NCBI GenBank assembly: GCA_963769115.1
Contig: CAVYKN010000002.1
Coordinates: 1-64,000, forward strand
Reading direction: 5' to 3'
Source of the DNA: DASTFY01 sp963769115
Lineage (GTDB): Bacteria > Actinomycetota > Acidimicrobiia > Acidimicrobiales > Ilumatobacteraceae
Length of the DNA: 64,000 nt
Within the stretch, counting starts at the first letter, position 1, and each line of letters begins with the position of its first letter. Below, one piece after another: positions 26,621-36,395 of this stretch. A program made the position numbers and the translations under genes. The notes beneath the pieces are model-generated. The model had not been told where the DNA came from. It saw nothing but the letters and a program-made list of their open reading frames with translations, and ran no database searches.

Positions 26621-29600
26621 TCAGTGGCCTGCAGCCGCCACCAGCACCAGGTTGCGGAGCTGGCGCAGTGCGACCGACAACGTCGTGAGGTCGAACGTGT
26701 TGCCGGTCCTGATCTCCATGAAGACCTCGCGCACGCGCCGGACGCTCTGCTCGTTGGCCGTCAGCCAGTGCGCCACCAGCTCGGCCGGCGGCGTGAAGAC
26801 GTCGCCCGCCCGCAGCGCGTCGTTGGTCAGATCGCGCAGGGTGGTCATGAGGTCGTCGCGCTGCGCGGCCCGGGCATGGCTCTGCCACCGGTCGGATCGG
26901 GGCAGCTTCCCGACGCGGTCCCAGAGCCAGGCGACGTCCAGCCCCTCGAACAGGCCCCAGTAGACGGCGGCGGCGTCCAGGGGGCTCCTGCCCCTGGCCT
27001 GCGCCACCTCGACCACGTCCCAGCCGGTGTGCAGCAGCGGCCACACGGCCGCCGCCTCGGCCAGGTCCGGCGGGACGCCGTCCTCGAGCGCGCTGTCGAC
27101 AGCCCTGGCCATCGCCTCCCCCATGGCCCCGTGGACGACGCCGCGCAGCCCGCCGGCGAGCTCCTCGAAGCCGGGACCGAACGCGGCGACCGTGGACGCG
27201 AGCTCCAGCGGCGGCCGGCGGTGGCGGAGCAGCCACAGCACCCCGCGCTCCACCATCCGGCGCAGACCGAGGAACAGCTCGAACTGCACGTCGACGCTGA
27301 TGGTCGGATCGAGCTTGTCGATCCGGCTCCACCAGCGGGCCAGCCCGTGCACGTCGGCGGCCACCACGTGGACACGGGTGATGTCGGCCACGCCGGCGCC
27401 GGTCTCGTCGGTCATGCGGAAGTCGAACGACGTCCCCGCGAAGTTGACCATCTCGTTCGTGAGCATCGTCGTGACGATCTCCCGCCGCAGGCGGTGCCCG
27501 CCCATGACCTCGGCGTAGCGCTCTCGCAGCGCACTGGGGAAGTAGCGCACCAGCTCCCGCTGGACGTACGGGTCGTCGGGCAGGTCCGAGGCCAGCACGA
27601 CGGCGGCGTTGGTGTCCTTGGTGTAGGCCAGCAGGACCGCGAACTCCGGCGTGGTGAGGCCGAGCCCCGCGCTGGCCCGCTCGGACAGCTGCTTGTCCGT
27701 GGGCAGGAACTCGAGGGTCCGGTTGAGAAGGCCCTCGGCCTCCAGGGAACGGAGGTAGCGGGCGTGGACGTCGACCATCGGCCCCGCTTGCCGGCGGGCG
27801 ATGGCCAGCGCCAGCGTCTGGGCCTCGTTGTCCTCCAGCACCAGCTCGGCCACCTCGTCGGTCATCGAGGCCAGCAGCTCGTTGCGCTGCTTCACCGTCA
27901 AGTCGCCGGCCACCACCTGGGCGTCGAGCAGGATCTTGATGTTGACCTCGTGGTCGGAGCAGTCCACACCGGCCGAGTTGTCGATGGCGTCCGTGTTGAT
28001 GAGCACGCCCGCCAGCGCGGCCTCGACCCTCCCCCGTTGGGTGAGGCCGAGGTTTCCGCCCTCGACGACCATCGCGCAGCGGAGGTCGGCACCGTTGACG
28101 CGGATGGCGTCGTTGGCGCGGTCGCCCACCTCGGCGTTGGTCTCCGTCGACGCCTTGACGTACGTGCCGATGCCCCCGTTCCACAGCAGGTCGACGGGCG
28201 CGCGGAGGATGGCGCTCAGGAGCTCGTTCGGCGTCAGGGCGCTGGCGTCGATGTCCAGCACCTTGCGCACCGGATCGGACAGCGGGATCGACTTGGCCGA
28301 CCGGGGCCACACCCCGCCGCCGGGCGAGATGAGATCGCGGTCGTAGTCGTCCCAGCTGGAACGAGGAAGCTCGAACAGCCGCTTCCGCTCGTCGAAGGCG
28401 GGACCGGCCGGCGGATCGGGGTCCAGGAAGACGTGCCGGTGGTCGAACGCCGCCAGCAGCCGGACGAACCGGCTGCGCAGGAGGCCGTTGCCGAACACGT
28501 CACCGGACATGTCCCCGATCCCGACGACGGTCAGCGGGTCGTCGTCCGCGTTCCGCCCCAGCGCGCGAGCGTGGCTGCGGGCGCTCTCCCAGGCGCCGCG
28601 GGCGGTGATGCCCATGGCCTTGTGGTCGTATCCGGCGCTGCCCCCGGACGCGAACGCGTCCCCCAGCCAGAAGCGGTAGCTGATGGCCACATCGTTGGCG
28701 AGGTCGGAGAAGGTGGCCGTGCCCTTGTCGGCCGCCACGACGAGGTAGGGGTCGTCGCCGTCGTGACGGACGACCGAGGGCGGTGGGACCACCTGACCGT
28801 CGACGACGTTGTCGGTGATGTCGAGCAGGCCGGCGACGAACTCGCGGTAGCAGGCCGCCACCTCGCGGCGGAGGTCGTCGGGGTCGGTCATCCGCTCACG
28901 CCGCTTCACGACGAAGCCACCCTTGGCCCCGATGGGGATGATGACGGCGTTCTTCACCATCTGGGCCTTCATCAGGCCGAGCACCTCGGTGCGGAAGTCC
29001 TCCCGCCGGTCACTCCAGCGCAGCCCGCCGCGGGCGACGGGCCCGCCCCGCAGGTGCACGCCTTCGACCCGGGGCGAGTACACCCAGATCTCGAACATCG
29101 GACGCGGCAGCGGCAGATCGGGGATCTTCTCGGGGTCGAACTTGAACGACAGCACCGGACGGGAGCCGGAGGTGGGGTCACCATCGAGCGCCGGCCGGTA
29201 GGCGTTGGTGCGGGTCGTGGCCTCGATGAGCGTCAGGAACGAGCGGAGGATGCGGTCCTCGTCGAGGCTGGGCACGGCGTCGAGCTGCGCCGTGATGGAG
29301 GCCGTGATGGCCGCCAGGTCCGCCTGCCGCACCGGGCTGTCGCCGGAGGCGGCGTCCGTGTCGGTGGCGGGATCGAAGCGGGCCTCGAACAGCCGGACCA
29401 GCTCGCCCACGATCGGGCCGTGACGGGCGAGCGTGGCCTCCACGTAGGTCTGGCTGAACGAGAGACCGACCTGACGGAGGTACTTGGCGTAGGCGCGGAG
29501 GATGTCGACCTGACGGGCGCTCAGCCCACCCACGAGCACGAGCTCGTTCAGCCCATCGCTCTCCAGCTGGCCCCGGAAGAGCGCTCCGAACGTGGCGCAG

Positions 29601-31480
29601 AACTCGTCCCGCACCGCCCGCTCGTCGATGCGCTCGGGCTCCTCCACCCGCAGCCCGATGTCGTACCGCCACACGCTGGAACCATCGACGCGGATCTCGT
29701 GCGGGCGCTCGTCCACGACGGTGACGCCGAGGTCCTCCAGCAGGGGCAGGACCTCGGAAAGCACCAGCGGATCGCCGGGACGCATCAGCGTGAACCGGAC
29801 CTCCTCGGGCGGCGCGCCGAGAGGCCGGTGCAGCGCGGTGATCAGGTCGGCGCCCGCTTCGATCTCCAACAGCCGGCTCACGTCGGCCGCGGCGACGGCG
29901 GGCGGATAGGCGTCGCGGTAGTCCGCCGGGAAGGCGTCGGCGAAATGGGCCAGAGCGGCCAGGCCCGCGTCCTCGCCGAGCTCGCCGACGAGCGCGGCTC
30001 CGAGCTCGTCCGCCCAGTCGGCCACGATGGCGCTGAGGCGCTTCTCCACCTCGGCGATGACCGGCTGGTAAACCTCGGTCCCGAGCGCCACCCGGACGTA
30101 CAGGCGAGCCAGCGCGCCCATGCCGATGAGCACGTCGTGCTCGGTGCCCGTCCCGCCGTACATCTCGCGCAGCGCCCTGGCGATCTGCTCCGCCCGGTCC
30201 GTCGAGTAGCGGTCCCTCGGCAGGTACACCAGGCAGGACACGAAGCGGCCGTAGTCGTCCCGCCGCTCGAAGAGCCGCACCTGGCGCCGGTCCTGCAGCT
30301 CGAGGATCCCGGACGTGATGGTGAACAGCTCGTCGGCGTCGATCTGGAAGAGCTCGTTGCGCGGGTAGGTCTCCAGGATCTGGCGCAGCGCCCGGCCGCT
30401 GTGGCTCTCCGGTGCGAACCCGGCCCGATCGAGCACCTCGGCGGCCTTCTCCCGCAGCAGAGGGATGTCGAGCACGCTGTCGCGGTAGACGTCGGAGTTG
30501 TAGAGCCCGAGGAAGCGGCGCTCGCCGACAACCCGGCCGTCGCGATCGAACCGCTTGACGCCGATGTAGGCCAGGTAGTCGGCCCGCAAGATCGTGCTGC
30601 GGCTGTTGGCCGTGGTCAGCATGAGCACGGCGGGCGAGAACACCATCCGCCGCGCCCCGGGCGTGAGCTCGGTCATCCGGTGCGGGTCTTCCGTGCGCCG
30701 GCCGTCCCGGAGGAGGCCGAGCCCGGTGCCGGGCACGGCCGCGATCACCTCGTCCTCCCCGCCAGCCGGGAGGGTGAAGTCGTACTCGCGGTAGCCGAGG
30801 AACACGAGGTGGTCGTCACTGAGCCAGCGGAGGAACTGCGCGGCGCGGCTCGACTCCCCCGCCCCCAGCGGGAGCACCGTGTGCTCGAGCTCGTGGGCGA
30901 GCTGATCACACCGGTCGCGCATCGACCGCCAGTCCGCCACCGCCACCCGCACGTCGTCGAGAGCGTTCAGCAGCCGCTGCCGCAGCGCTTCCTGCCGTGC
31001 CCCGTCGCACCGGTCGACCTCGAGGTGGATCCACGCCTCGTCGGCCGTCCCCTCCTCGAGCCCTACGTAGCGGTCGCCCTCCCGGACCACCCGCAGCATG
31101 GGGTGGATGACCAGGTGGATGCCGAGCCCCATGGCCGTCATCACCATGCGCACGGAGTCGACCAGGAAGGGCATGTCGTCGGTGACGACCTGCACGACGG
31201 TGTGGGGCGACTGCCAGCCGGCGGCGACGAGGTCGGGGTTGAAGACCTGCACCTTGGCCTCACCGGGGGCCCGCTGCTCGCCCAGGCGGAGGTGGGCGAG
31301 GGCAGCACCGAGGAGGTCACGTGGCTCGCGCGCCTTGAGGTCGGTCAGCGACAGGTGCTGGAAGTAACGGGTCAGGAAGCTGTCGCAGCGGAGCTGGAGC
31401 TGCGGCGTGAGCTGCTGGTGGGCCAGCTCCAGCACCGGGCTCAGCGGGCGAGCGCCGTCGGGCGCCGAGCCCTCTCCCAT
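26621..31480 (-). CDS. gdh: NAD-dependent glutamate dehydrogenase (large, ~180 kDa class)
   Basis: Deaminates glutamate to 2-oxoglutarate with NAD+ in catabolism. 1619 residues from ATG 31480, which has an AAAGGGGA ribosome binding site; the open frame runs to 31759, but those codons are not family-like. The N-terminal half carries the ACT-like regulatory region; the catalytic core starts near residue 810 with 'GGPVARGGLRWSDRREDF' and 'KNAVIIPIGAKGGFV', and the nucleotide region has 'CSDHEVNIKILL' near residue 1177. The C-terminal helical segment is complete. Intact over 4.9 kb despite frameshifts elsewhere. In mycobacteria this class is regulated by GarA; no GarA gene is in the window. Confidence 0.96.
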   Translation of the reverse strand: MGEGSAPDGARPLSPVLELAHQQLTPQLQLRCDSFLTRYFQHLSLTDLKAREPRDLLGAALAHLRLGEQRAPGEAKVQVFNPDLVAAGWQSPHTVVQVVTDDMPFLVDSVRMVMTAMGLGIHLVIHPMLRVVREGDRYVGLEEGTADEAWIHLEVDRCDGARQEALRQRLLNALDDVRVAVADWRSMRDRCDQLAHELEHTVLPLGAGESSRAAQFLRWLSDDHLVFLGYREYDFTLPAGGEDEVIAAVPGTGLGLLRDGRRTEDPHRMTELTPGARRMVFSPAVLMLTTANSRSTILRADYLAYIGVKRFDRDGRVVGERRFLGLYNSDVYRDSVLDIPLLREKAAEVLDRAGFAPESHSGRALRQILETYPRNELFQIDADELFTITSGILELQDRRQVRLFERRDDYGRFVSCLVYLPRDRYSTDRAEQIARALREMYGGTGTEHDVLIGMGALARLYVRVALGTEVYQPVIAEVEKRLSAIVADWADELGAALVGELGEDAGLAALAHFADAFPADYRDAYPPAVAAADVSRLLEIEAGADLITALHRPLGAPPEEVRFTLMRPGDPLVLSEVLPLLEDLGVTVVDERPHEIRVDGSSVWRYDIGLRVEEPERIDERAVRDEFCATFGALFRGQLESDGLNELVLVGGLSARQVDILRAYAKYLRQVGLSFSQTYVEATLARHGPIVGELVRLFEARFDPATDTDAASGDSPVRQADLAAITASITAQLDAVPSLDEDRILRSFLTLIEATTRTNAYRPALDGDPTSGSRPVLSFKFDPEKIPDLPLPRPMFEIWVYSPRVEGVHLRGGPVARGGLRWSDRREDFRTEVLGLMKAQMVKNAVIIPIGAKGGFVVKRRERMTDPDDLRREVAACYREFVAGLLDITDNVVDGQVVPPPSVVRHDGDDPYLVVAADKGTATFSDLANDVAISYRFWLGDAFASGGSAGYDHKAMGITARGAWESARSHARALGRNADDDPLTVVGIGDMSGDVFGNGLLRSRFVRLLAAFDHRHVFLDPDPPAGPAFDERKRLFELPRSSWDDYDRDLISPGGGVWPRSAKSIPLSDPVRKVLDIDASALTPNELLSAILRAPVDLLWNGGIGTYVKASTETNAEVGDRANDAIRVNGADLRCAMVVEGGNLGLTQRGRVEAALAGVLINTDAIDNSAGVDCSDHEVNIKILLDAQVVAGDLTVKQRNELLASMTDEVAELVLEDNEAQTLALAIARRQAGPMVDVHARYLRSLEAEGLLNRTLEFLPTDKQLSERASAGLGLTTPEFAVLLAYTKDTNAAVVLASDLPDDPYVQRELVRYFPSALRERYAEVMGGHRLRREIVTTMLTNEMVNFAGTSFDFRMTDETGAGVADITRVHVVAADVHGLARWWSRIDKLDPTISVDVQFELFLGLRRMVERGVLWLLRHRRPPLELASTVAAFGPGFEELAGGLRGVVHGAMGEAMARAVDSALEDGVPPDLAEAAAVWPLLHTGWDVVEVAQARGRSPLDAAAVYWGLFEGLDVAWLWDRVGKLPRSDRWQSHARAAQRDDLMTTLRDLTNDALRAGDVFTPPAELVAHWLTANEQSVRRVREVFMEIRTGNTFDLTTLSVALRQLRNLVLVAAAGH

Positions 31481-31620
31481 GACCAGTCCCCTTTCCCGGT
31501 GCTCACGATGTCCCGGCGCCGTTGACGGGATGTCGATCCTCGCGGAGGACGGGGCTGATGTTACTGATGCCCCTGGCAGACGGCGTGCTGCGTCCGCCCG
31601 GGGGCCCCTCAGTCGGCGAT

Positions 31621-32052
31621 TCAGTCGGCGATGCCGGCCTCGGCCACGACCGTGTGCGGCGACAGGCGCACGAGGAGCTCCCCGGCGACGGCGTTGCGCC
31701 GGCCGAACTCCTCGCCGCGATCGGCACCCATGTAGCGGGTACCGATGCGGATGGACCACGGGAGCATCTCTTCCAGGTCCTCGCTGATCGTCACCTCGCC
31801 TCGCGCCAGCACGAAGGAGAAGGGCGGACGCTCGTCATCGACGAGCAGGGCGACTCGCGGGTCGCGACGCATCGCCTTCCCCTTGGCGGAGCCGCTGCCC
31901 GTCATGAACACGAAGGTCCCGTCGGTGTCCAGCACGAACCACACCGGGACGACCGCCGGACTCCCGTCCTGGCGGACCGTGGCCAGCTTGCCCGTGCGCG
32001 TACCTTCGGAGACGAAGCTGTGCCACTCGTCCTGCGTCATCGACCGGGCCAT
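31621..32052 (-). CDS. PPOX-class (F420-dependent-type) oxidoreductase
   Basis: 143 residues with a split-barrel flavin/F420 fold: 'GKLATVRQDGSPAVVPVWFV', 'KGKAMRRDPRVALLVDDE' and a C-terminal 'RIGTRYMG' region. This matches the TIGR03618-like PPOX class F420 group. It is probably cytoplasmic and acts on a hydride acceptor that cannot be predicted. It follows a second PPOX gene by 7 bp in the same direction, so the two likely form an operon with the CYTH gene. Confidence 0.85.
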   Translation of the reverse strand: MARSMTQDEWHSFVSEGTRTGKLATVRQDGSPAVVPVWFVLDTDGTFVFMTGSGSAKGKAMRRDPRVALLVDDERPPFSFVLARGEVTISEDLEEMLPWSIRIGTRYMGADRGEEFGRRNAVAGELLVRLSPHTVVAEAGIAD

Positions 32053-32059
32053 GGTCGGA

Positions 32060-32443
32060 TCAGCGCACGAGTTGGCGCTCGGGCGCGATGCGGAGGATCA
32101 CCCGCTCGCTCTGGATCGTCGGGGCGTAGTCGGCACCCGTGTACTTCTGGGCGAGGCGGTCGATCATGGCCCGGGCCTCCGGACCCGTCTCCGTCCCGGC
32201 CAGCCGGCCCCGCACCTCGGCGTAGTGATACGGGTTTCCGCTGTCCCAGATGGTCACCGTCACCCGGGGATCGGCCTGCAACGACCTGTACTTGGCACGG
32301 TGCACCTCGGTGTTCATGAGCACGTGCTCGTCGTCGGCGTCGACCCACATGACCTGGGTGGCGACGGCGCCGTTGGGCAGGTGGAAGGAGATCATCGCGA
32401 AGTTCTTCCCCTGCGCGAGCTCCTTGATGACGGGTTCCAGCAT
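32060..32443 (-). CDS. PPOX-class (F420-dependent-type) oxidoreductase, second copy
   Basis: 127 residues. 'GKNFAMISFHLPNGAVATQVMW' (read as K-N-F-A-M-I-S and A-T-Q-V-M-W), then 'KYRSLQADPRVTVTIWD' define the same split-barrel fold as the neighbour, but the sequences are diverged. The ATG at 32443 is chosen because the longer frame upstream overlaps the end of the CYTH gene and is not family-like. Substrate unknown. Confidence 0.83.
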   Translation of the reverse strand: MLEPVIKELAQGKNFAMISFHLPNGAVATQVMWVDADDEHVLMNTEVHRAKYRSLQADPRVTVTIWDSGNPYHYAEVRGRLAGTETGPEARAMIDRLAQKYTGADYAPTIQSERVILRIAPERQLVR

Positions 32444-32453
32444 GGGTGGGAGG

Positions 32454-33230
32454 CTAGGTCGCCGCCGGCTCGGCCAACTCCGCGGCGAAGAACTCCAGCG
32501 CGGTCTTCGTCTTGGTCTGCTGGTCGCCGCCGGTCTGGATGCCGCGCCCGCGGATGAAGGCGCGCGCATCGAGGGCCGTGGCGGCGAGCTCCGTCGGGGC
32601 GCACTTGGTCGACAGCTCGAGGATCCGGCTCCCGTCGGGGTAGAGCCACAGCTCCGTCACGAACCGGCCGCGGGCGAAGTCCGGCCGGTTGAGCACCGCC
32701 TTCAGGACGAAGATCGGTCCCAGGATGCTCAGTGAATCGAGCTTGATGCCGTTCGGCGCGTGCTGCTTGTAGAACGCCCGCTGCTCCTTGGTGAACACCT
32801 TGCGGATCGGCACGCCTTCGTGCACCACTGACCAGACAGGCTGGGGGGTGGGCTTGGACTTGAGCGAGGCCGAGCACACGTAACCACCGGGCATGGCGTC
32901 CACCTCGACGCCGAATGCGGGTGACGCCCGCAGCTCGGCGGGCATCTCGTTCGGCACGACCGGACGGAGCTTCACCACCGAGTCGTCGCCCTTGCCCTGC
33001 ACCCGCCGGGCCCGCACGACGACACCGGCCTTGTTGAGCGCGAGGTCGGGCGTGTCGAAGAAGAACACCTGGCGAATCTGGGAGTCGAGAGGATCGATCT
33101 CGAGCGCCGCGATCGTCGAGCGTTGGTCGGACTCCGGGATCGTCAACTTCAACTCGACGCTGTCCGCGTCGCGCACGAGCTCCATGAGCTCGAGCAGCTC
33201 GGCACTGACGAGCATGTTCGCCTTGGCCAT
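32454..33230 (-). CDS. CYTH-like domain protein
   Basis: 258 residues with a strong AAGGAGGGGCG ribosome binding site before ATG 33230. The pattern V-E-L-K-L-T (E-x-K-x family start), then 'VFFFDTPDLALNKAGVVVRARR', 'DDSVVKLRPV' and a C-terminal 'RFVTELWLYPDGSRILELSTK' is that of a triphosphate-tunnel metalloenzyme of the CYTH fold. Members include thiamine triphosphatase, class IV adenylate cyclase and polyphosphatase; activity here is open. It is divergent from a membrane-protein pair. Confidence 0.78.
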   Translation of the reverse strand: MAKANMLVSAELLELMELVRDADSVELKLTIPESDQRSTIAALEIDPLDSQIRQVFFFDTPDLALNKAGVVVRARRVQGKGDDSVVKLRPVVPNEMPAELRASPAFGVEVDAMPGGYVCSASLKSKPTPQPVWSVVHEGVPIRKVFTKEQRAFYKQHAPNGIKLDSLSILGPIFVLKAVLNRPDFARGRFVTELWLYPDGSRILELSTKCAPTELAATALDARAFIRGRGIQTGGDQQTKTKTALEFFAAELAEPAAT

Positions 33231-33399
33231 CGCCCCTCCTTGGTCGGGCCCGATCTTGGCACCGATCTCGCCAAGCATCGATGTGGCTGTCGCGGTGGCC
33301 ACGTTCGGGGAGCGACCGGCCACCGAGCGTGCACGGACGGCCCATCGGGGTTCGCAGGCGCGATGCAGTGGCCCGGCTCTCCGGACGGCGGCAAGGGGC

Positions 33400-33984
33400 A
33401 TGGCTACCGTGACGGCCATCTTGGCGGGCGGAACCAGTGCTACGCGGTGGCCGTACGCGGCCCCGGCGAACCATCGACGACTGACGCGCGCGGCGCCGGC
33501 GGCCCTGGTGGTCGCGCTCATCGGCCTGCAGGTCTGGGCGATGGCCGGGTACCACGACGACTGGCCGTTCGCGGCCAACGCCATGTTCGCCTTCCCCCGC
33601 TCTCCCTCGGAACCGACCTACGAGCTGCGCACCCACGTCGAGGTCGACGGGCAGTGGCGGCCGCTCGATCCCGTCTCCGATCTGGGTGTCAACGACCCGG
33701 AGCACTTCCGGCGGATGTTCTTCAGCGTCTACTACGGCTCGACCGACGAGGACTTCCCCCAGCGGGCGTTCTCCAACGACGACCGGGCCCACTTCGAGGC
33801 CCGGCTGACGACCTTCTGCCGGGCCGTCGCCCAATCGCTGGCCCACCGTGGCGAGACGGCGACGGCGATGAGGCTCGAGCTGCGCGAGCTCCGCCGGGAG
33901 GACGGCACCTGGGTCGCGACCCGTAGCGAACCGGTCGGCGCCTGCGACCCCATCGACTCGACGTTCAGGTCGGCGGGACGATGA
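33400..33984 (+). CDS. Single-pass membrane protein coupled to HTTM protein
   Basis: 194 residues. One transmembrane helix near residues 30-48 ('APAALVVALIGLQVWAMAG') anchors a C-terminal domain with 'WPFAANAMFAFPRSPSEPTY' and an 'RRMFFSVYYG' segment. I do not recognise a named family, but such proteins regularly precede HTTM genes. The stop overlaps the next start (ATGA). The start at ATG 33400 follows a GCAAGGGG ribosome site; the upstream open frame is antisense to the CYTH gene. Confidence 0.7.
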   Translation: MATVTAILAGGTSATRWPYAAPANHRRLTRAAPAALVVALIGLQVWAMAGYHDDWPFAANAMFAFPRSPSEPTYELRTHVEVDGQWRPLDPVSDLGVNDPEHFRRMFFSVYYGSTDEDFPQRAFSNDDRAHFEARLTTFCRAVAQSLAHRGETATAMRLELRELRREDGTWVATRSEPVGACDPIDSTFRSAGR

Positions 33985-35019
33985 CGGCCCGAGCGCTGAG
34001 CCTGTGGCGCCGGCAGTGGCTCGACCGGACGACTGGCCATCACTACGGCGTCTTCCGGATCCTGTTCGTGGGCGGGTTCTTCCTCGCTCCGTTCCTGCTG
34101 CCGCTGCAGGCCACCCGGGTCGACGTCCAGACGCGCCCTGTCGGCCGGCACCGAGCCGTACACGCACCCGGTGCTCCTCCTGCGCCTCGTCCACCTTCCG
34201 CTGGCCGCCGACACCTGGCTCGGGTGGCTCATGGTCGGCCTGGCGCTCACGGCGACCATCGGGATCGCCACCCGGCTCTCGCTCGTCGGTGTCGCCGTGC
34301 TGCACCTGTACCTGGGGTCGACCGCCAACTCGTACGGTTTCATCGCCCACGACACCACCGTCCCGGCCATCGTCCTGATCGTCCTCGCCGCCTGTCCTGG
34401 GGTCACCACGCTCTCGATCGACGCCTGGCTGCGGTCGCGGGGGCGGCCGGACGCGGACTGGACCGGCCACCGCGCCCGCGTGCCGGTCTGGCCGGCCCGC
34501 CTGGTGCTCGTCGTGCTGGCTCTGGCGTACTTCTCGTCCGGCTACGCCAAGCTGCACGAGTCCGGACCGAACTGGGCCGACGGCTCGACGTTGCAGGCCT
34601 ACCTGACCGATCCGCAACCGGCGCCATTCCTGCTGGCCGACCCCGACCCGGACGCCGGCTCGTTCCGCGACTCGGTCGGTCTCGAGAGCTTCTCGTACAG
34701 CAGCGGCCGACCTCGTGACTTCGCCGTCGCACTCTCCGACCACCGAGCGCTGGCGGCGGTCCTCGCCCTCACGACACTCGCGTGGGAGCTCACGTTCCCG
34801 CTCGTGCTGCTCTTCCGGCGCCTGCTGTTCCCGTACCTGGCCATAGGAGTCGTCTTCCACGCCACGGTCGCGGTGGCCCTGGGGCTGACCAGCTTCTACA
34901 CGTACCCGCTGACGTACCTGATGTTCGTCGACTGGAACGGCCTGTGGGACCGGCTTCTCGCCCGGGTGCGACGGTCCCGCCATCCGGCACTCATCGGGTC
35001 ATCAGTCGGTCGGGGCTGA
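33981..35019 (+). CDS. HTTM-domain (vitamin K gamma-carboxylase-like) membrane protein, frameshifted
   Basis: About 345 residues after removing one extra base near 34120-34150, where the frame changes from '...LPLQATRVDVQT' to 'SAGTEPYTHPVLLLRLV'. It has six to eight membrane helices, with the HTTM signatures 'YFSSGYAKLHESGPNWADGS', 'WELTFPL' and the end 'MFVDWNGLWDRLL'. Bacterial HTTM proteins are predicted membrane enzymes or lipid-linked proteins; function unknown. Translationally coupled to the single-pass protein upstream (ATGA). Confidence 0.8.
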
Positions 35020-35173
35020 GGGACTCACGGAGCGGACCCCGGCGTAGGTCGCGAACTCAGCGGTGCTCGTCGTCTCGAGGACGAGGATCGTGAGTCCGCC
35101 AGGCGTCGTGCTGTTGTGGGTGACGCGCATGCCGACGGCTGGGCCGTCCGCTGGGAAGAGTCGCCTTGGGTTC

Positions 35174-36319
35174 CTATCCAAGCAGGCGCTTCGCGATGAC
35201 GATGCGCTGGATCTGGTTGGTGCCCTCGTAGATCTGGGTGATCTTGGCGTCGCGCATCATCCGCTCGACCGGGAACTCGGTCGTGTACCCGTAGCCGCCG
35301 AGGAGTTGGACCGCGTCGGTCGTCACCTGCATGGCGACGTCGGAGGCGAAGCACTTGGCCATGGCGCCCGCGATCGACAGCTGGCCGTCCGGATCGCCCT
35401 CGTCCACCAGCGCGCAGGCCCGGTACACCAGGCCTCGGGCGGCCTCGATGCGCATGGCGGCGTCGGCCACCATCCACTGCAGGCCCTGGTTGTCGGCCAG
35501 GGGGCGGCCGAACGTCCGCCGCTCCTTCATGTAGCCGACGGCGTAGTCGAGCGCGCCCTGGGCGATGCCCACGGCCTGGGCGCCGATCGTCGGCCGGCTG
35601 CGGTCGAGCGTGTGCATGGCGTACCGGAAGCCCTGACCCTCTTCTCCGATGAGGTTGGCGACCGGCACCCGCACGTCGTCGAGCACGATCTGCGCCGTGG
35701 GCGATCCCCGCACGCCCATCTTGTGCTCCAGCTTGGCCACCTGGACGCCCCAGTCGGCCTCCACCACGAAGGCGCTGATGCCACGATGGCCGGCTGACGG
35801 GTCGGTCTTGGCGAACACCGTGTACAGGTCGGAGATGCCGCCGTTGGTGATCCAGACCTTGGACCCCGACAGGACGTAATGGTCACCGTCCCGCACGGCC
35901 CGCGTGGTCATGGAGGCCACGTCGGAGCCGGCGTCGGCCTCGGACAGGCAGTAGCTGGCCTGGCTCTCGCCGGCCGCGATGCGGGTGACGTACCGGGCCT
36001 TGAGGTCGTCCGACCCGAAGTTGAGGACGGGCAGCATGCCCAGCTTCGAGATCAGGAAGATGAGGCTGGCCGAGGCGTCCACGCGGGCGAGCTCCTCGGC
36101 GACGATGGCCTGGGTGACCAGGTCCGCGTCGGCCCCGCCGTACTCCTCGGGGTACGAGAGCGAGGTCAGCTCCATCGACCGCAGGGCCTCGAACGCCGGC
36201 CACGAGTACTCGCCCGTCCGGTCGGTCTCGGCGGCCAGGGGGGCCAGCTTGTCCTCGGCGAACTGGCGGACGACGGCCCGGAACTCGTGCTGCTCCGGGG
36301 TGAGGCTCATCGGCTGCAT
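35174..36319 (-). CDS. Acyl-CoA dehydrogenase
   Basis: A 381-residue flavoenzyme that introduces the alpha-beta double bond in acyl-CoA beta-oxidation. 'SYCLSEADAGSDVASM' and 'VWITNGGISDLYTVFA' are the FAD/substrate motifs; 'QLLGGYGYTTEFPVERMMRD' and 'IYEGTNQIQRIVIA' contain the C-terminal catalytic Glu. Start is ATG 36319 or 36310. The frame open upstream of it belongs to an out-of-frame read of the neighbouring oxidase. Probably short- or branched-chain specific, but the chain length cannot be assigned. Confidence 0.92.
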   Translation of the reverse strand: MQPMSLTPEQHEFRAVVRQFAEDKLAPLAAETDRTGEYSWPAFEALRSMELTSLSYPEEYGGADADLVTQAIVAEELARVDASASLIFLISKLGMLPVLNFGSDDLKARYVTRIAAGESQASYCLSEADAGSDVASMTTRAVRDGDHYVLSGSKVWITNGGISDLYTVFAKTDPSAGHRGISAFVVEADWGVQVAKLEHKMGVRGSPTAQIVLDDVRVPVANLIGEEGQGFRYAMHTLDRSRPTIGAQAVGIAQGALDYAVGYMKERRTFGRPLADNQGLQWMVADAAMRIEAARGLVYRACALVDEGDPDGQLSIAGAMAKCFASDVAMQVTTDAVQLLGGYGYTTEFPVERMMRDAKITQIYEGTNQIQRIVIAKRLLG

Positions 36320-36395
36320 CGGCCCCAGTCTGCTCCCTCGGGCTGCCGAGCGGACAGCCTGCTGGCTCAGATGGCTGTCACGGTCCACGGTAGGA

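Noticed and set aside
26624..31525. Very long plus-strand open frame (1633 codons) antisense to gdh
   Set aside because: Translation is Arg/His/Val-rich, without domains, and lies exactly over the well-supported gdh; a high-GC shadow frame.
35002..35130. Minus-strand 42-codon ORF starting M-R-V-T-H-N-S
   Set aside because: It reads plausibly as protein, but there is no ribosome site, no family, and it overlaps the HTTM gene end; too short to claim.
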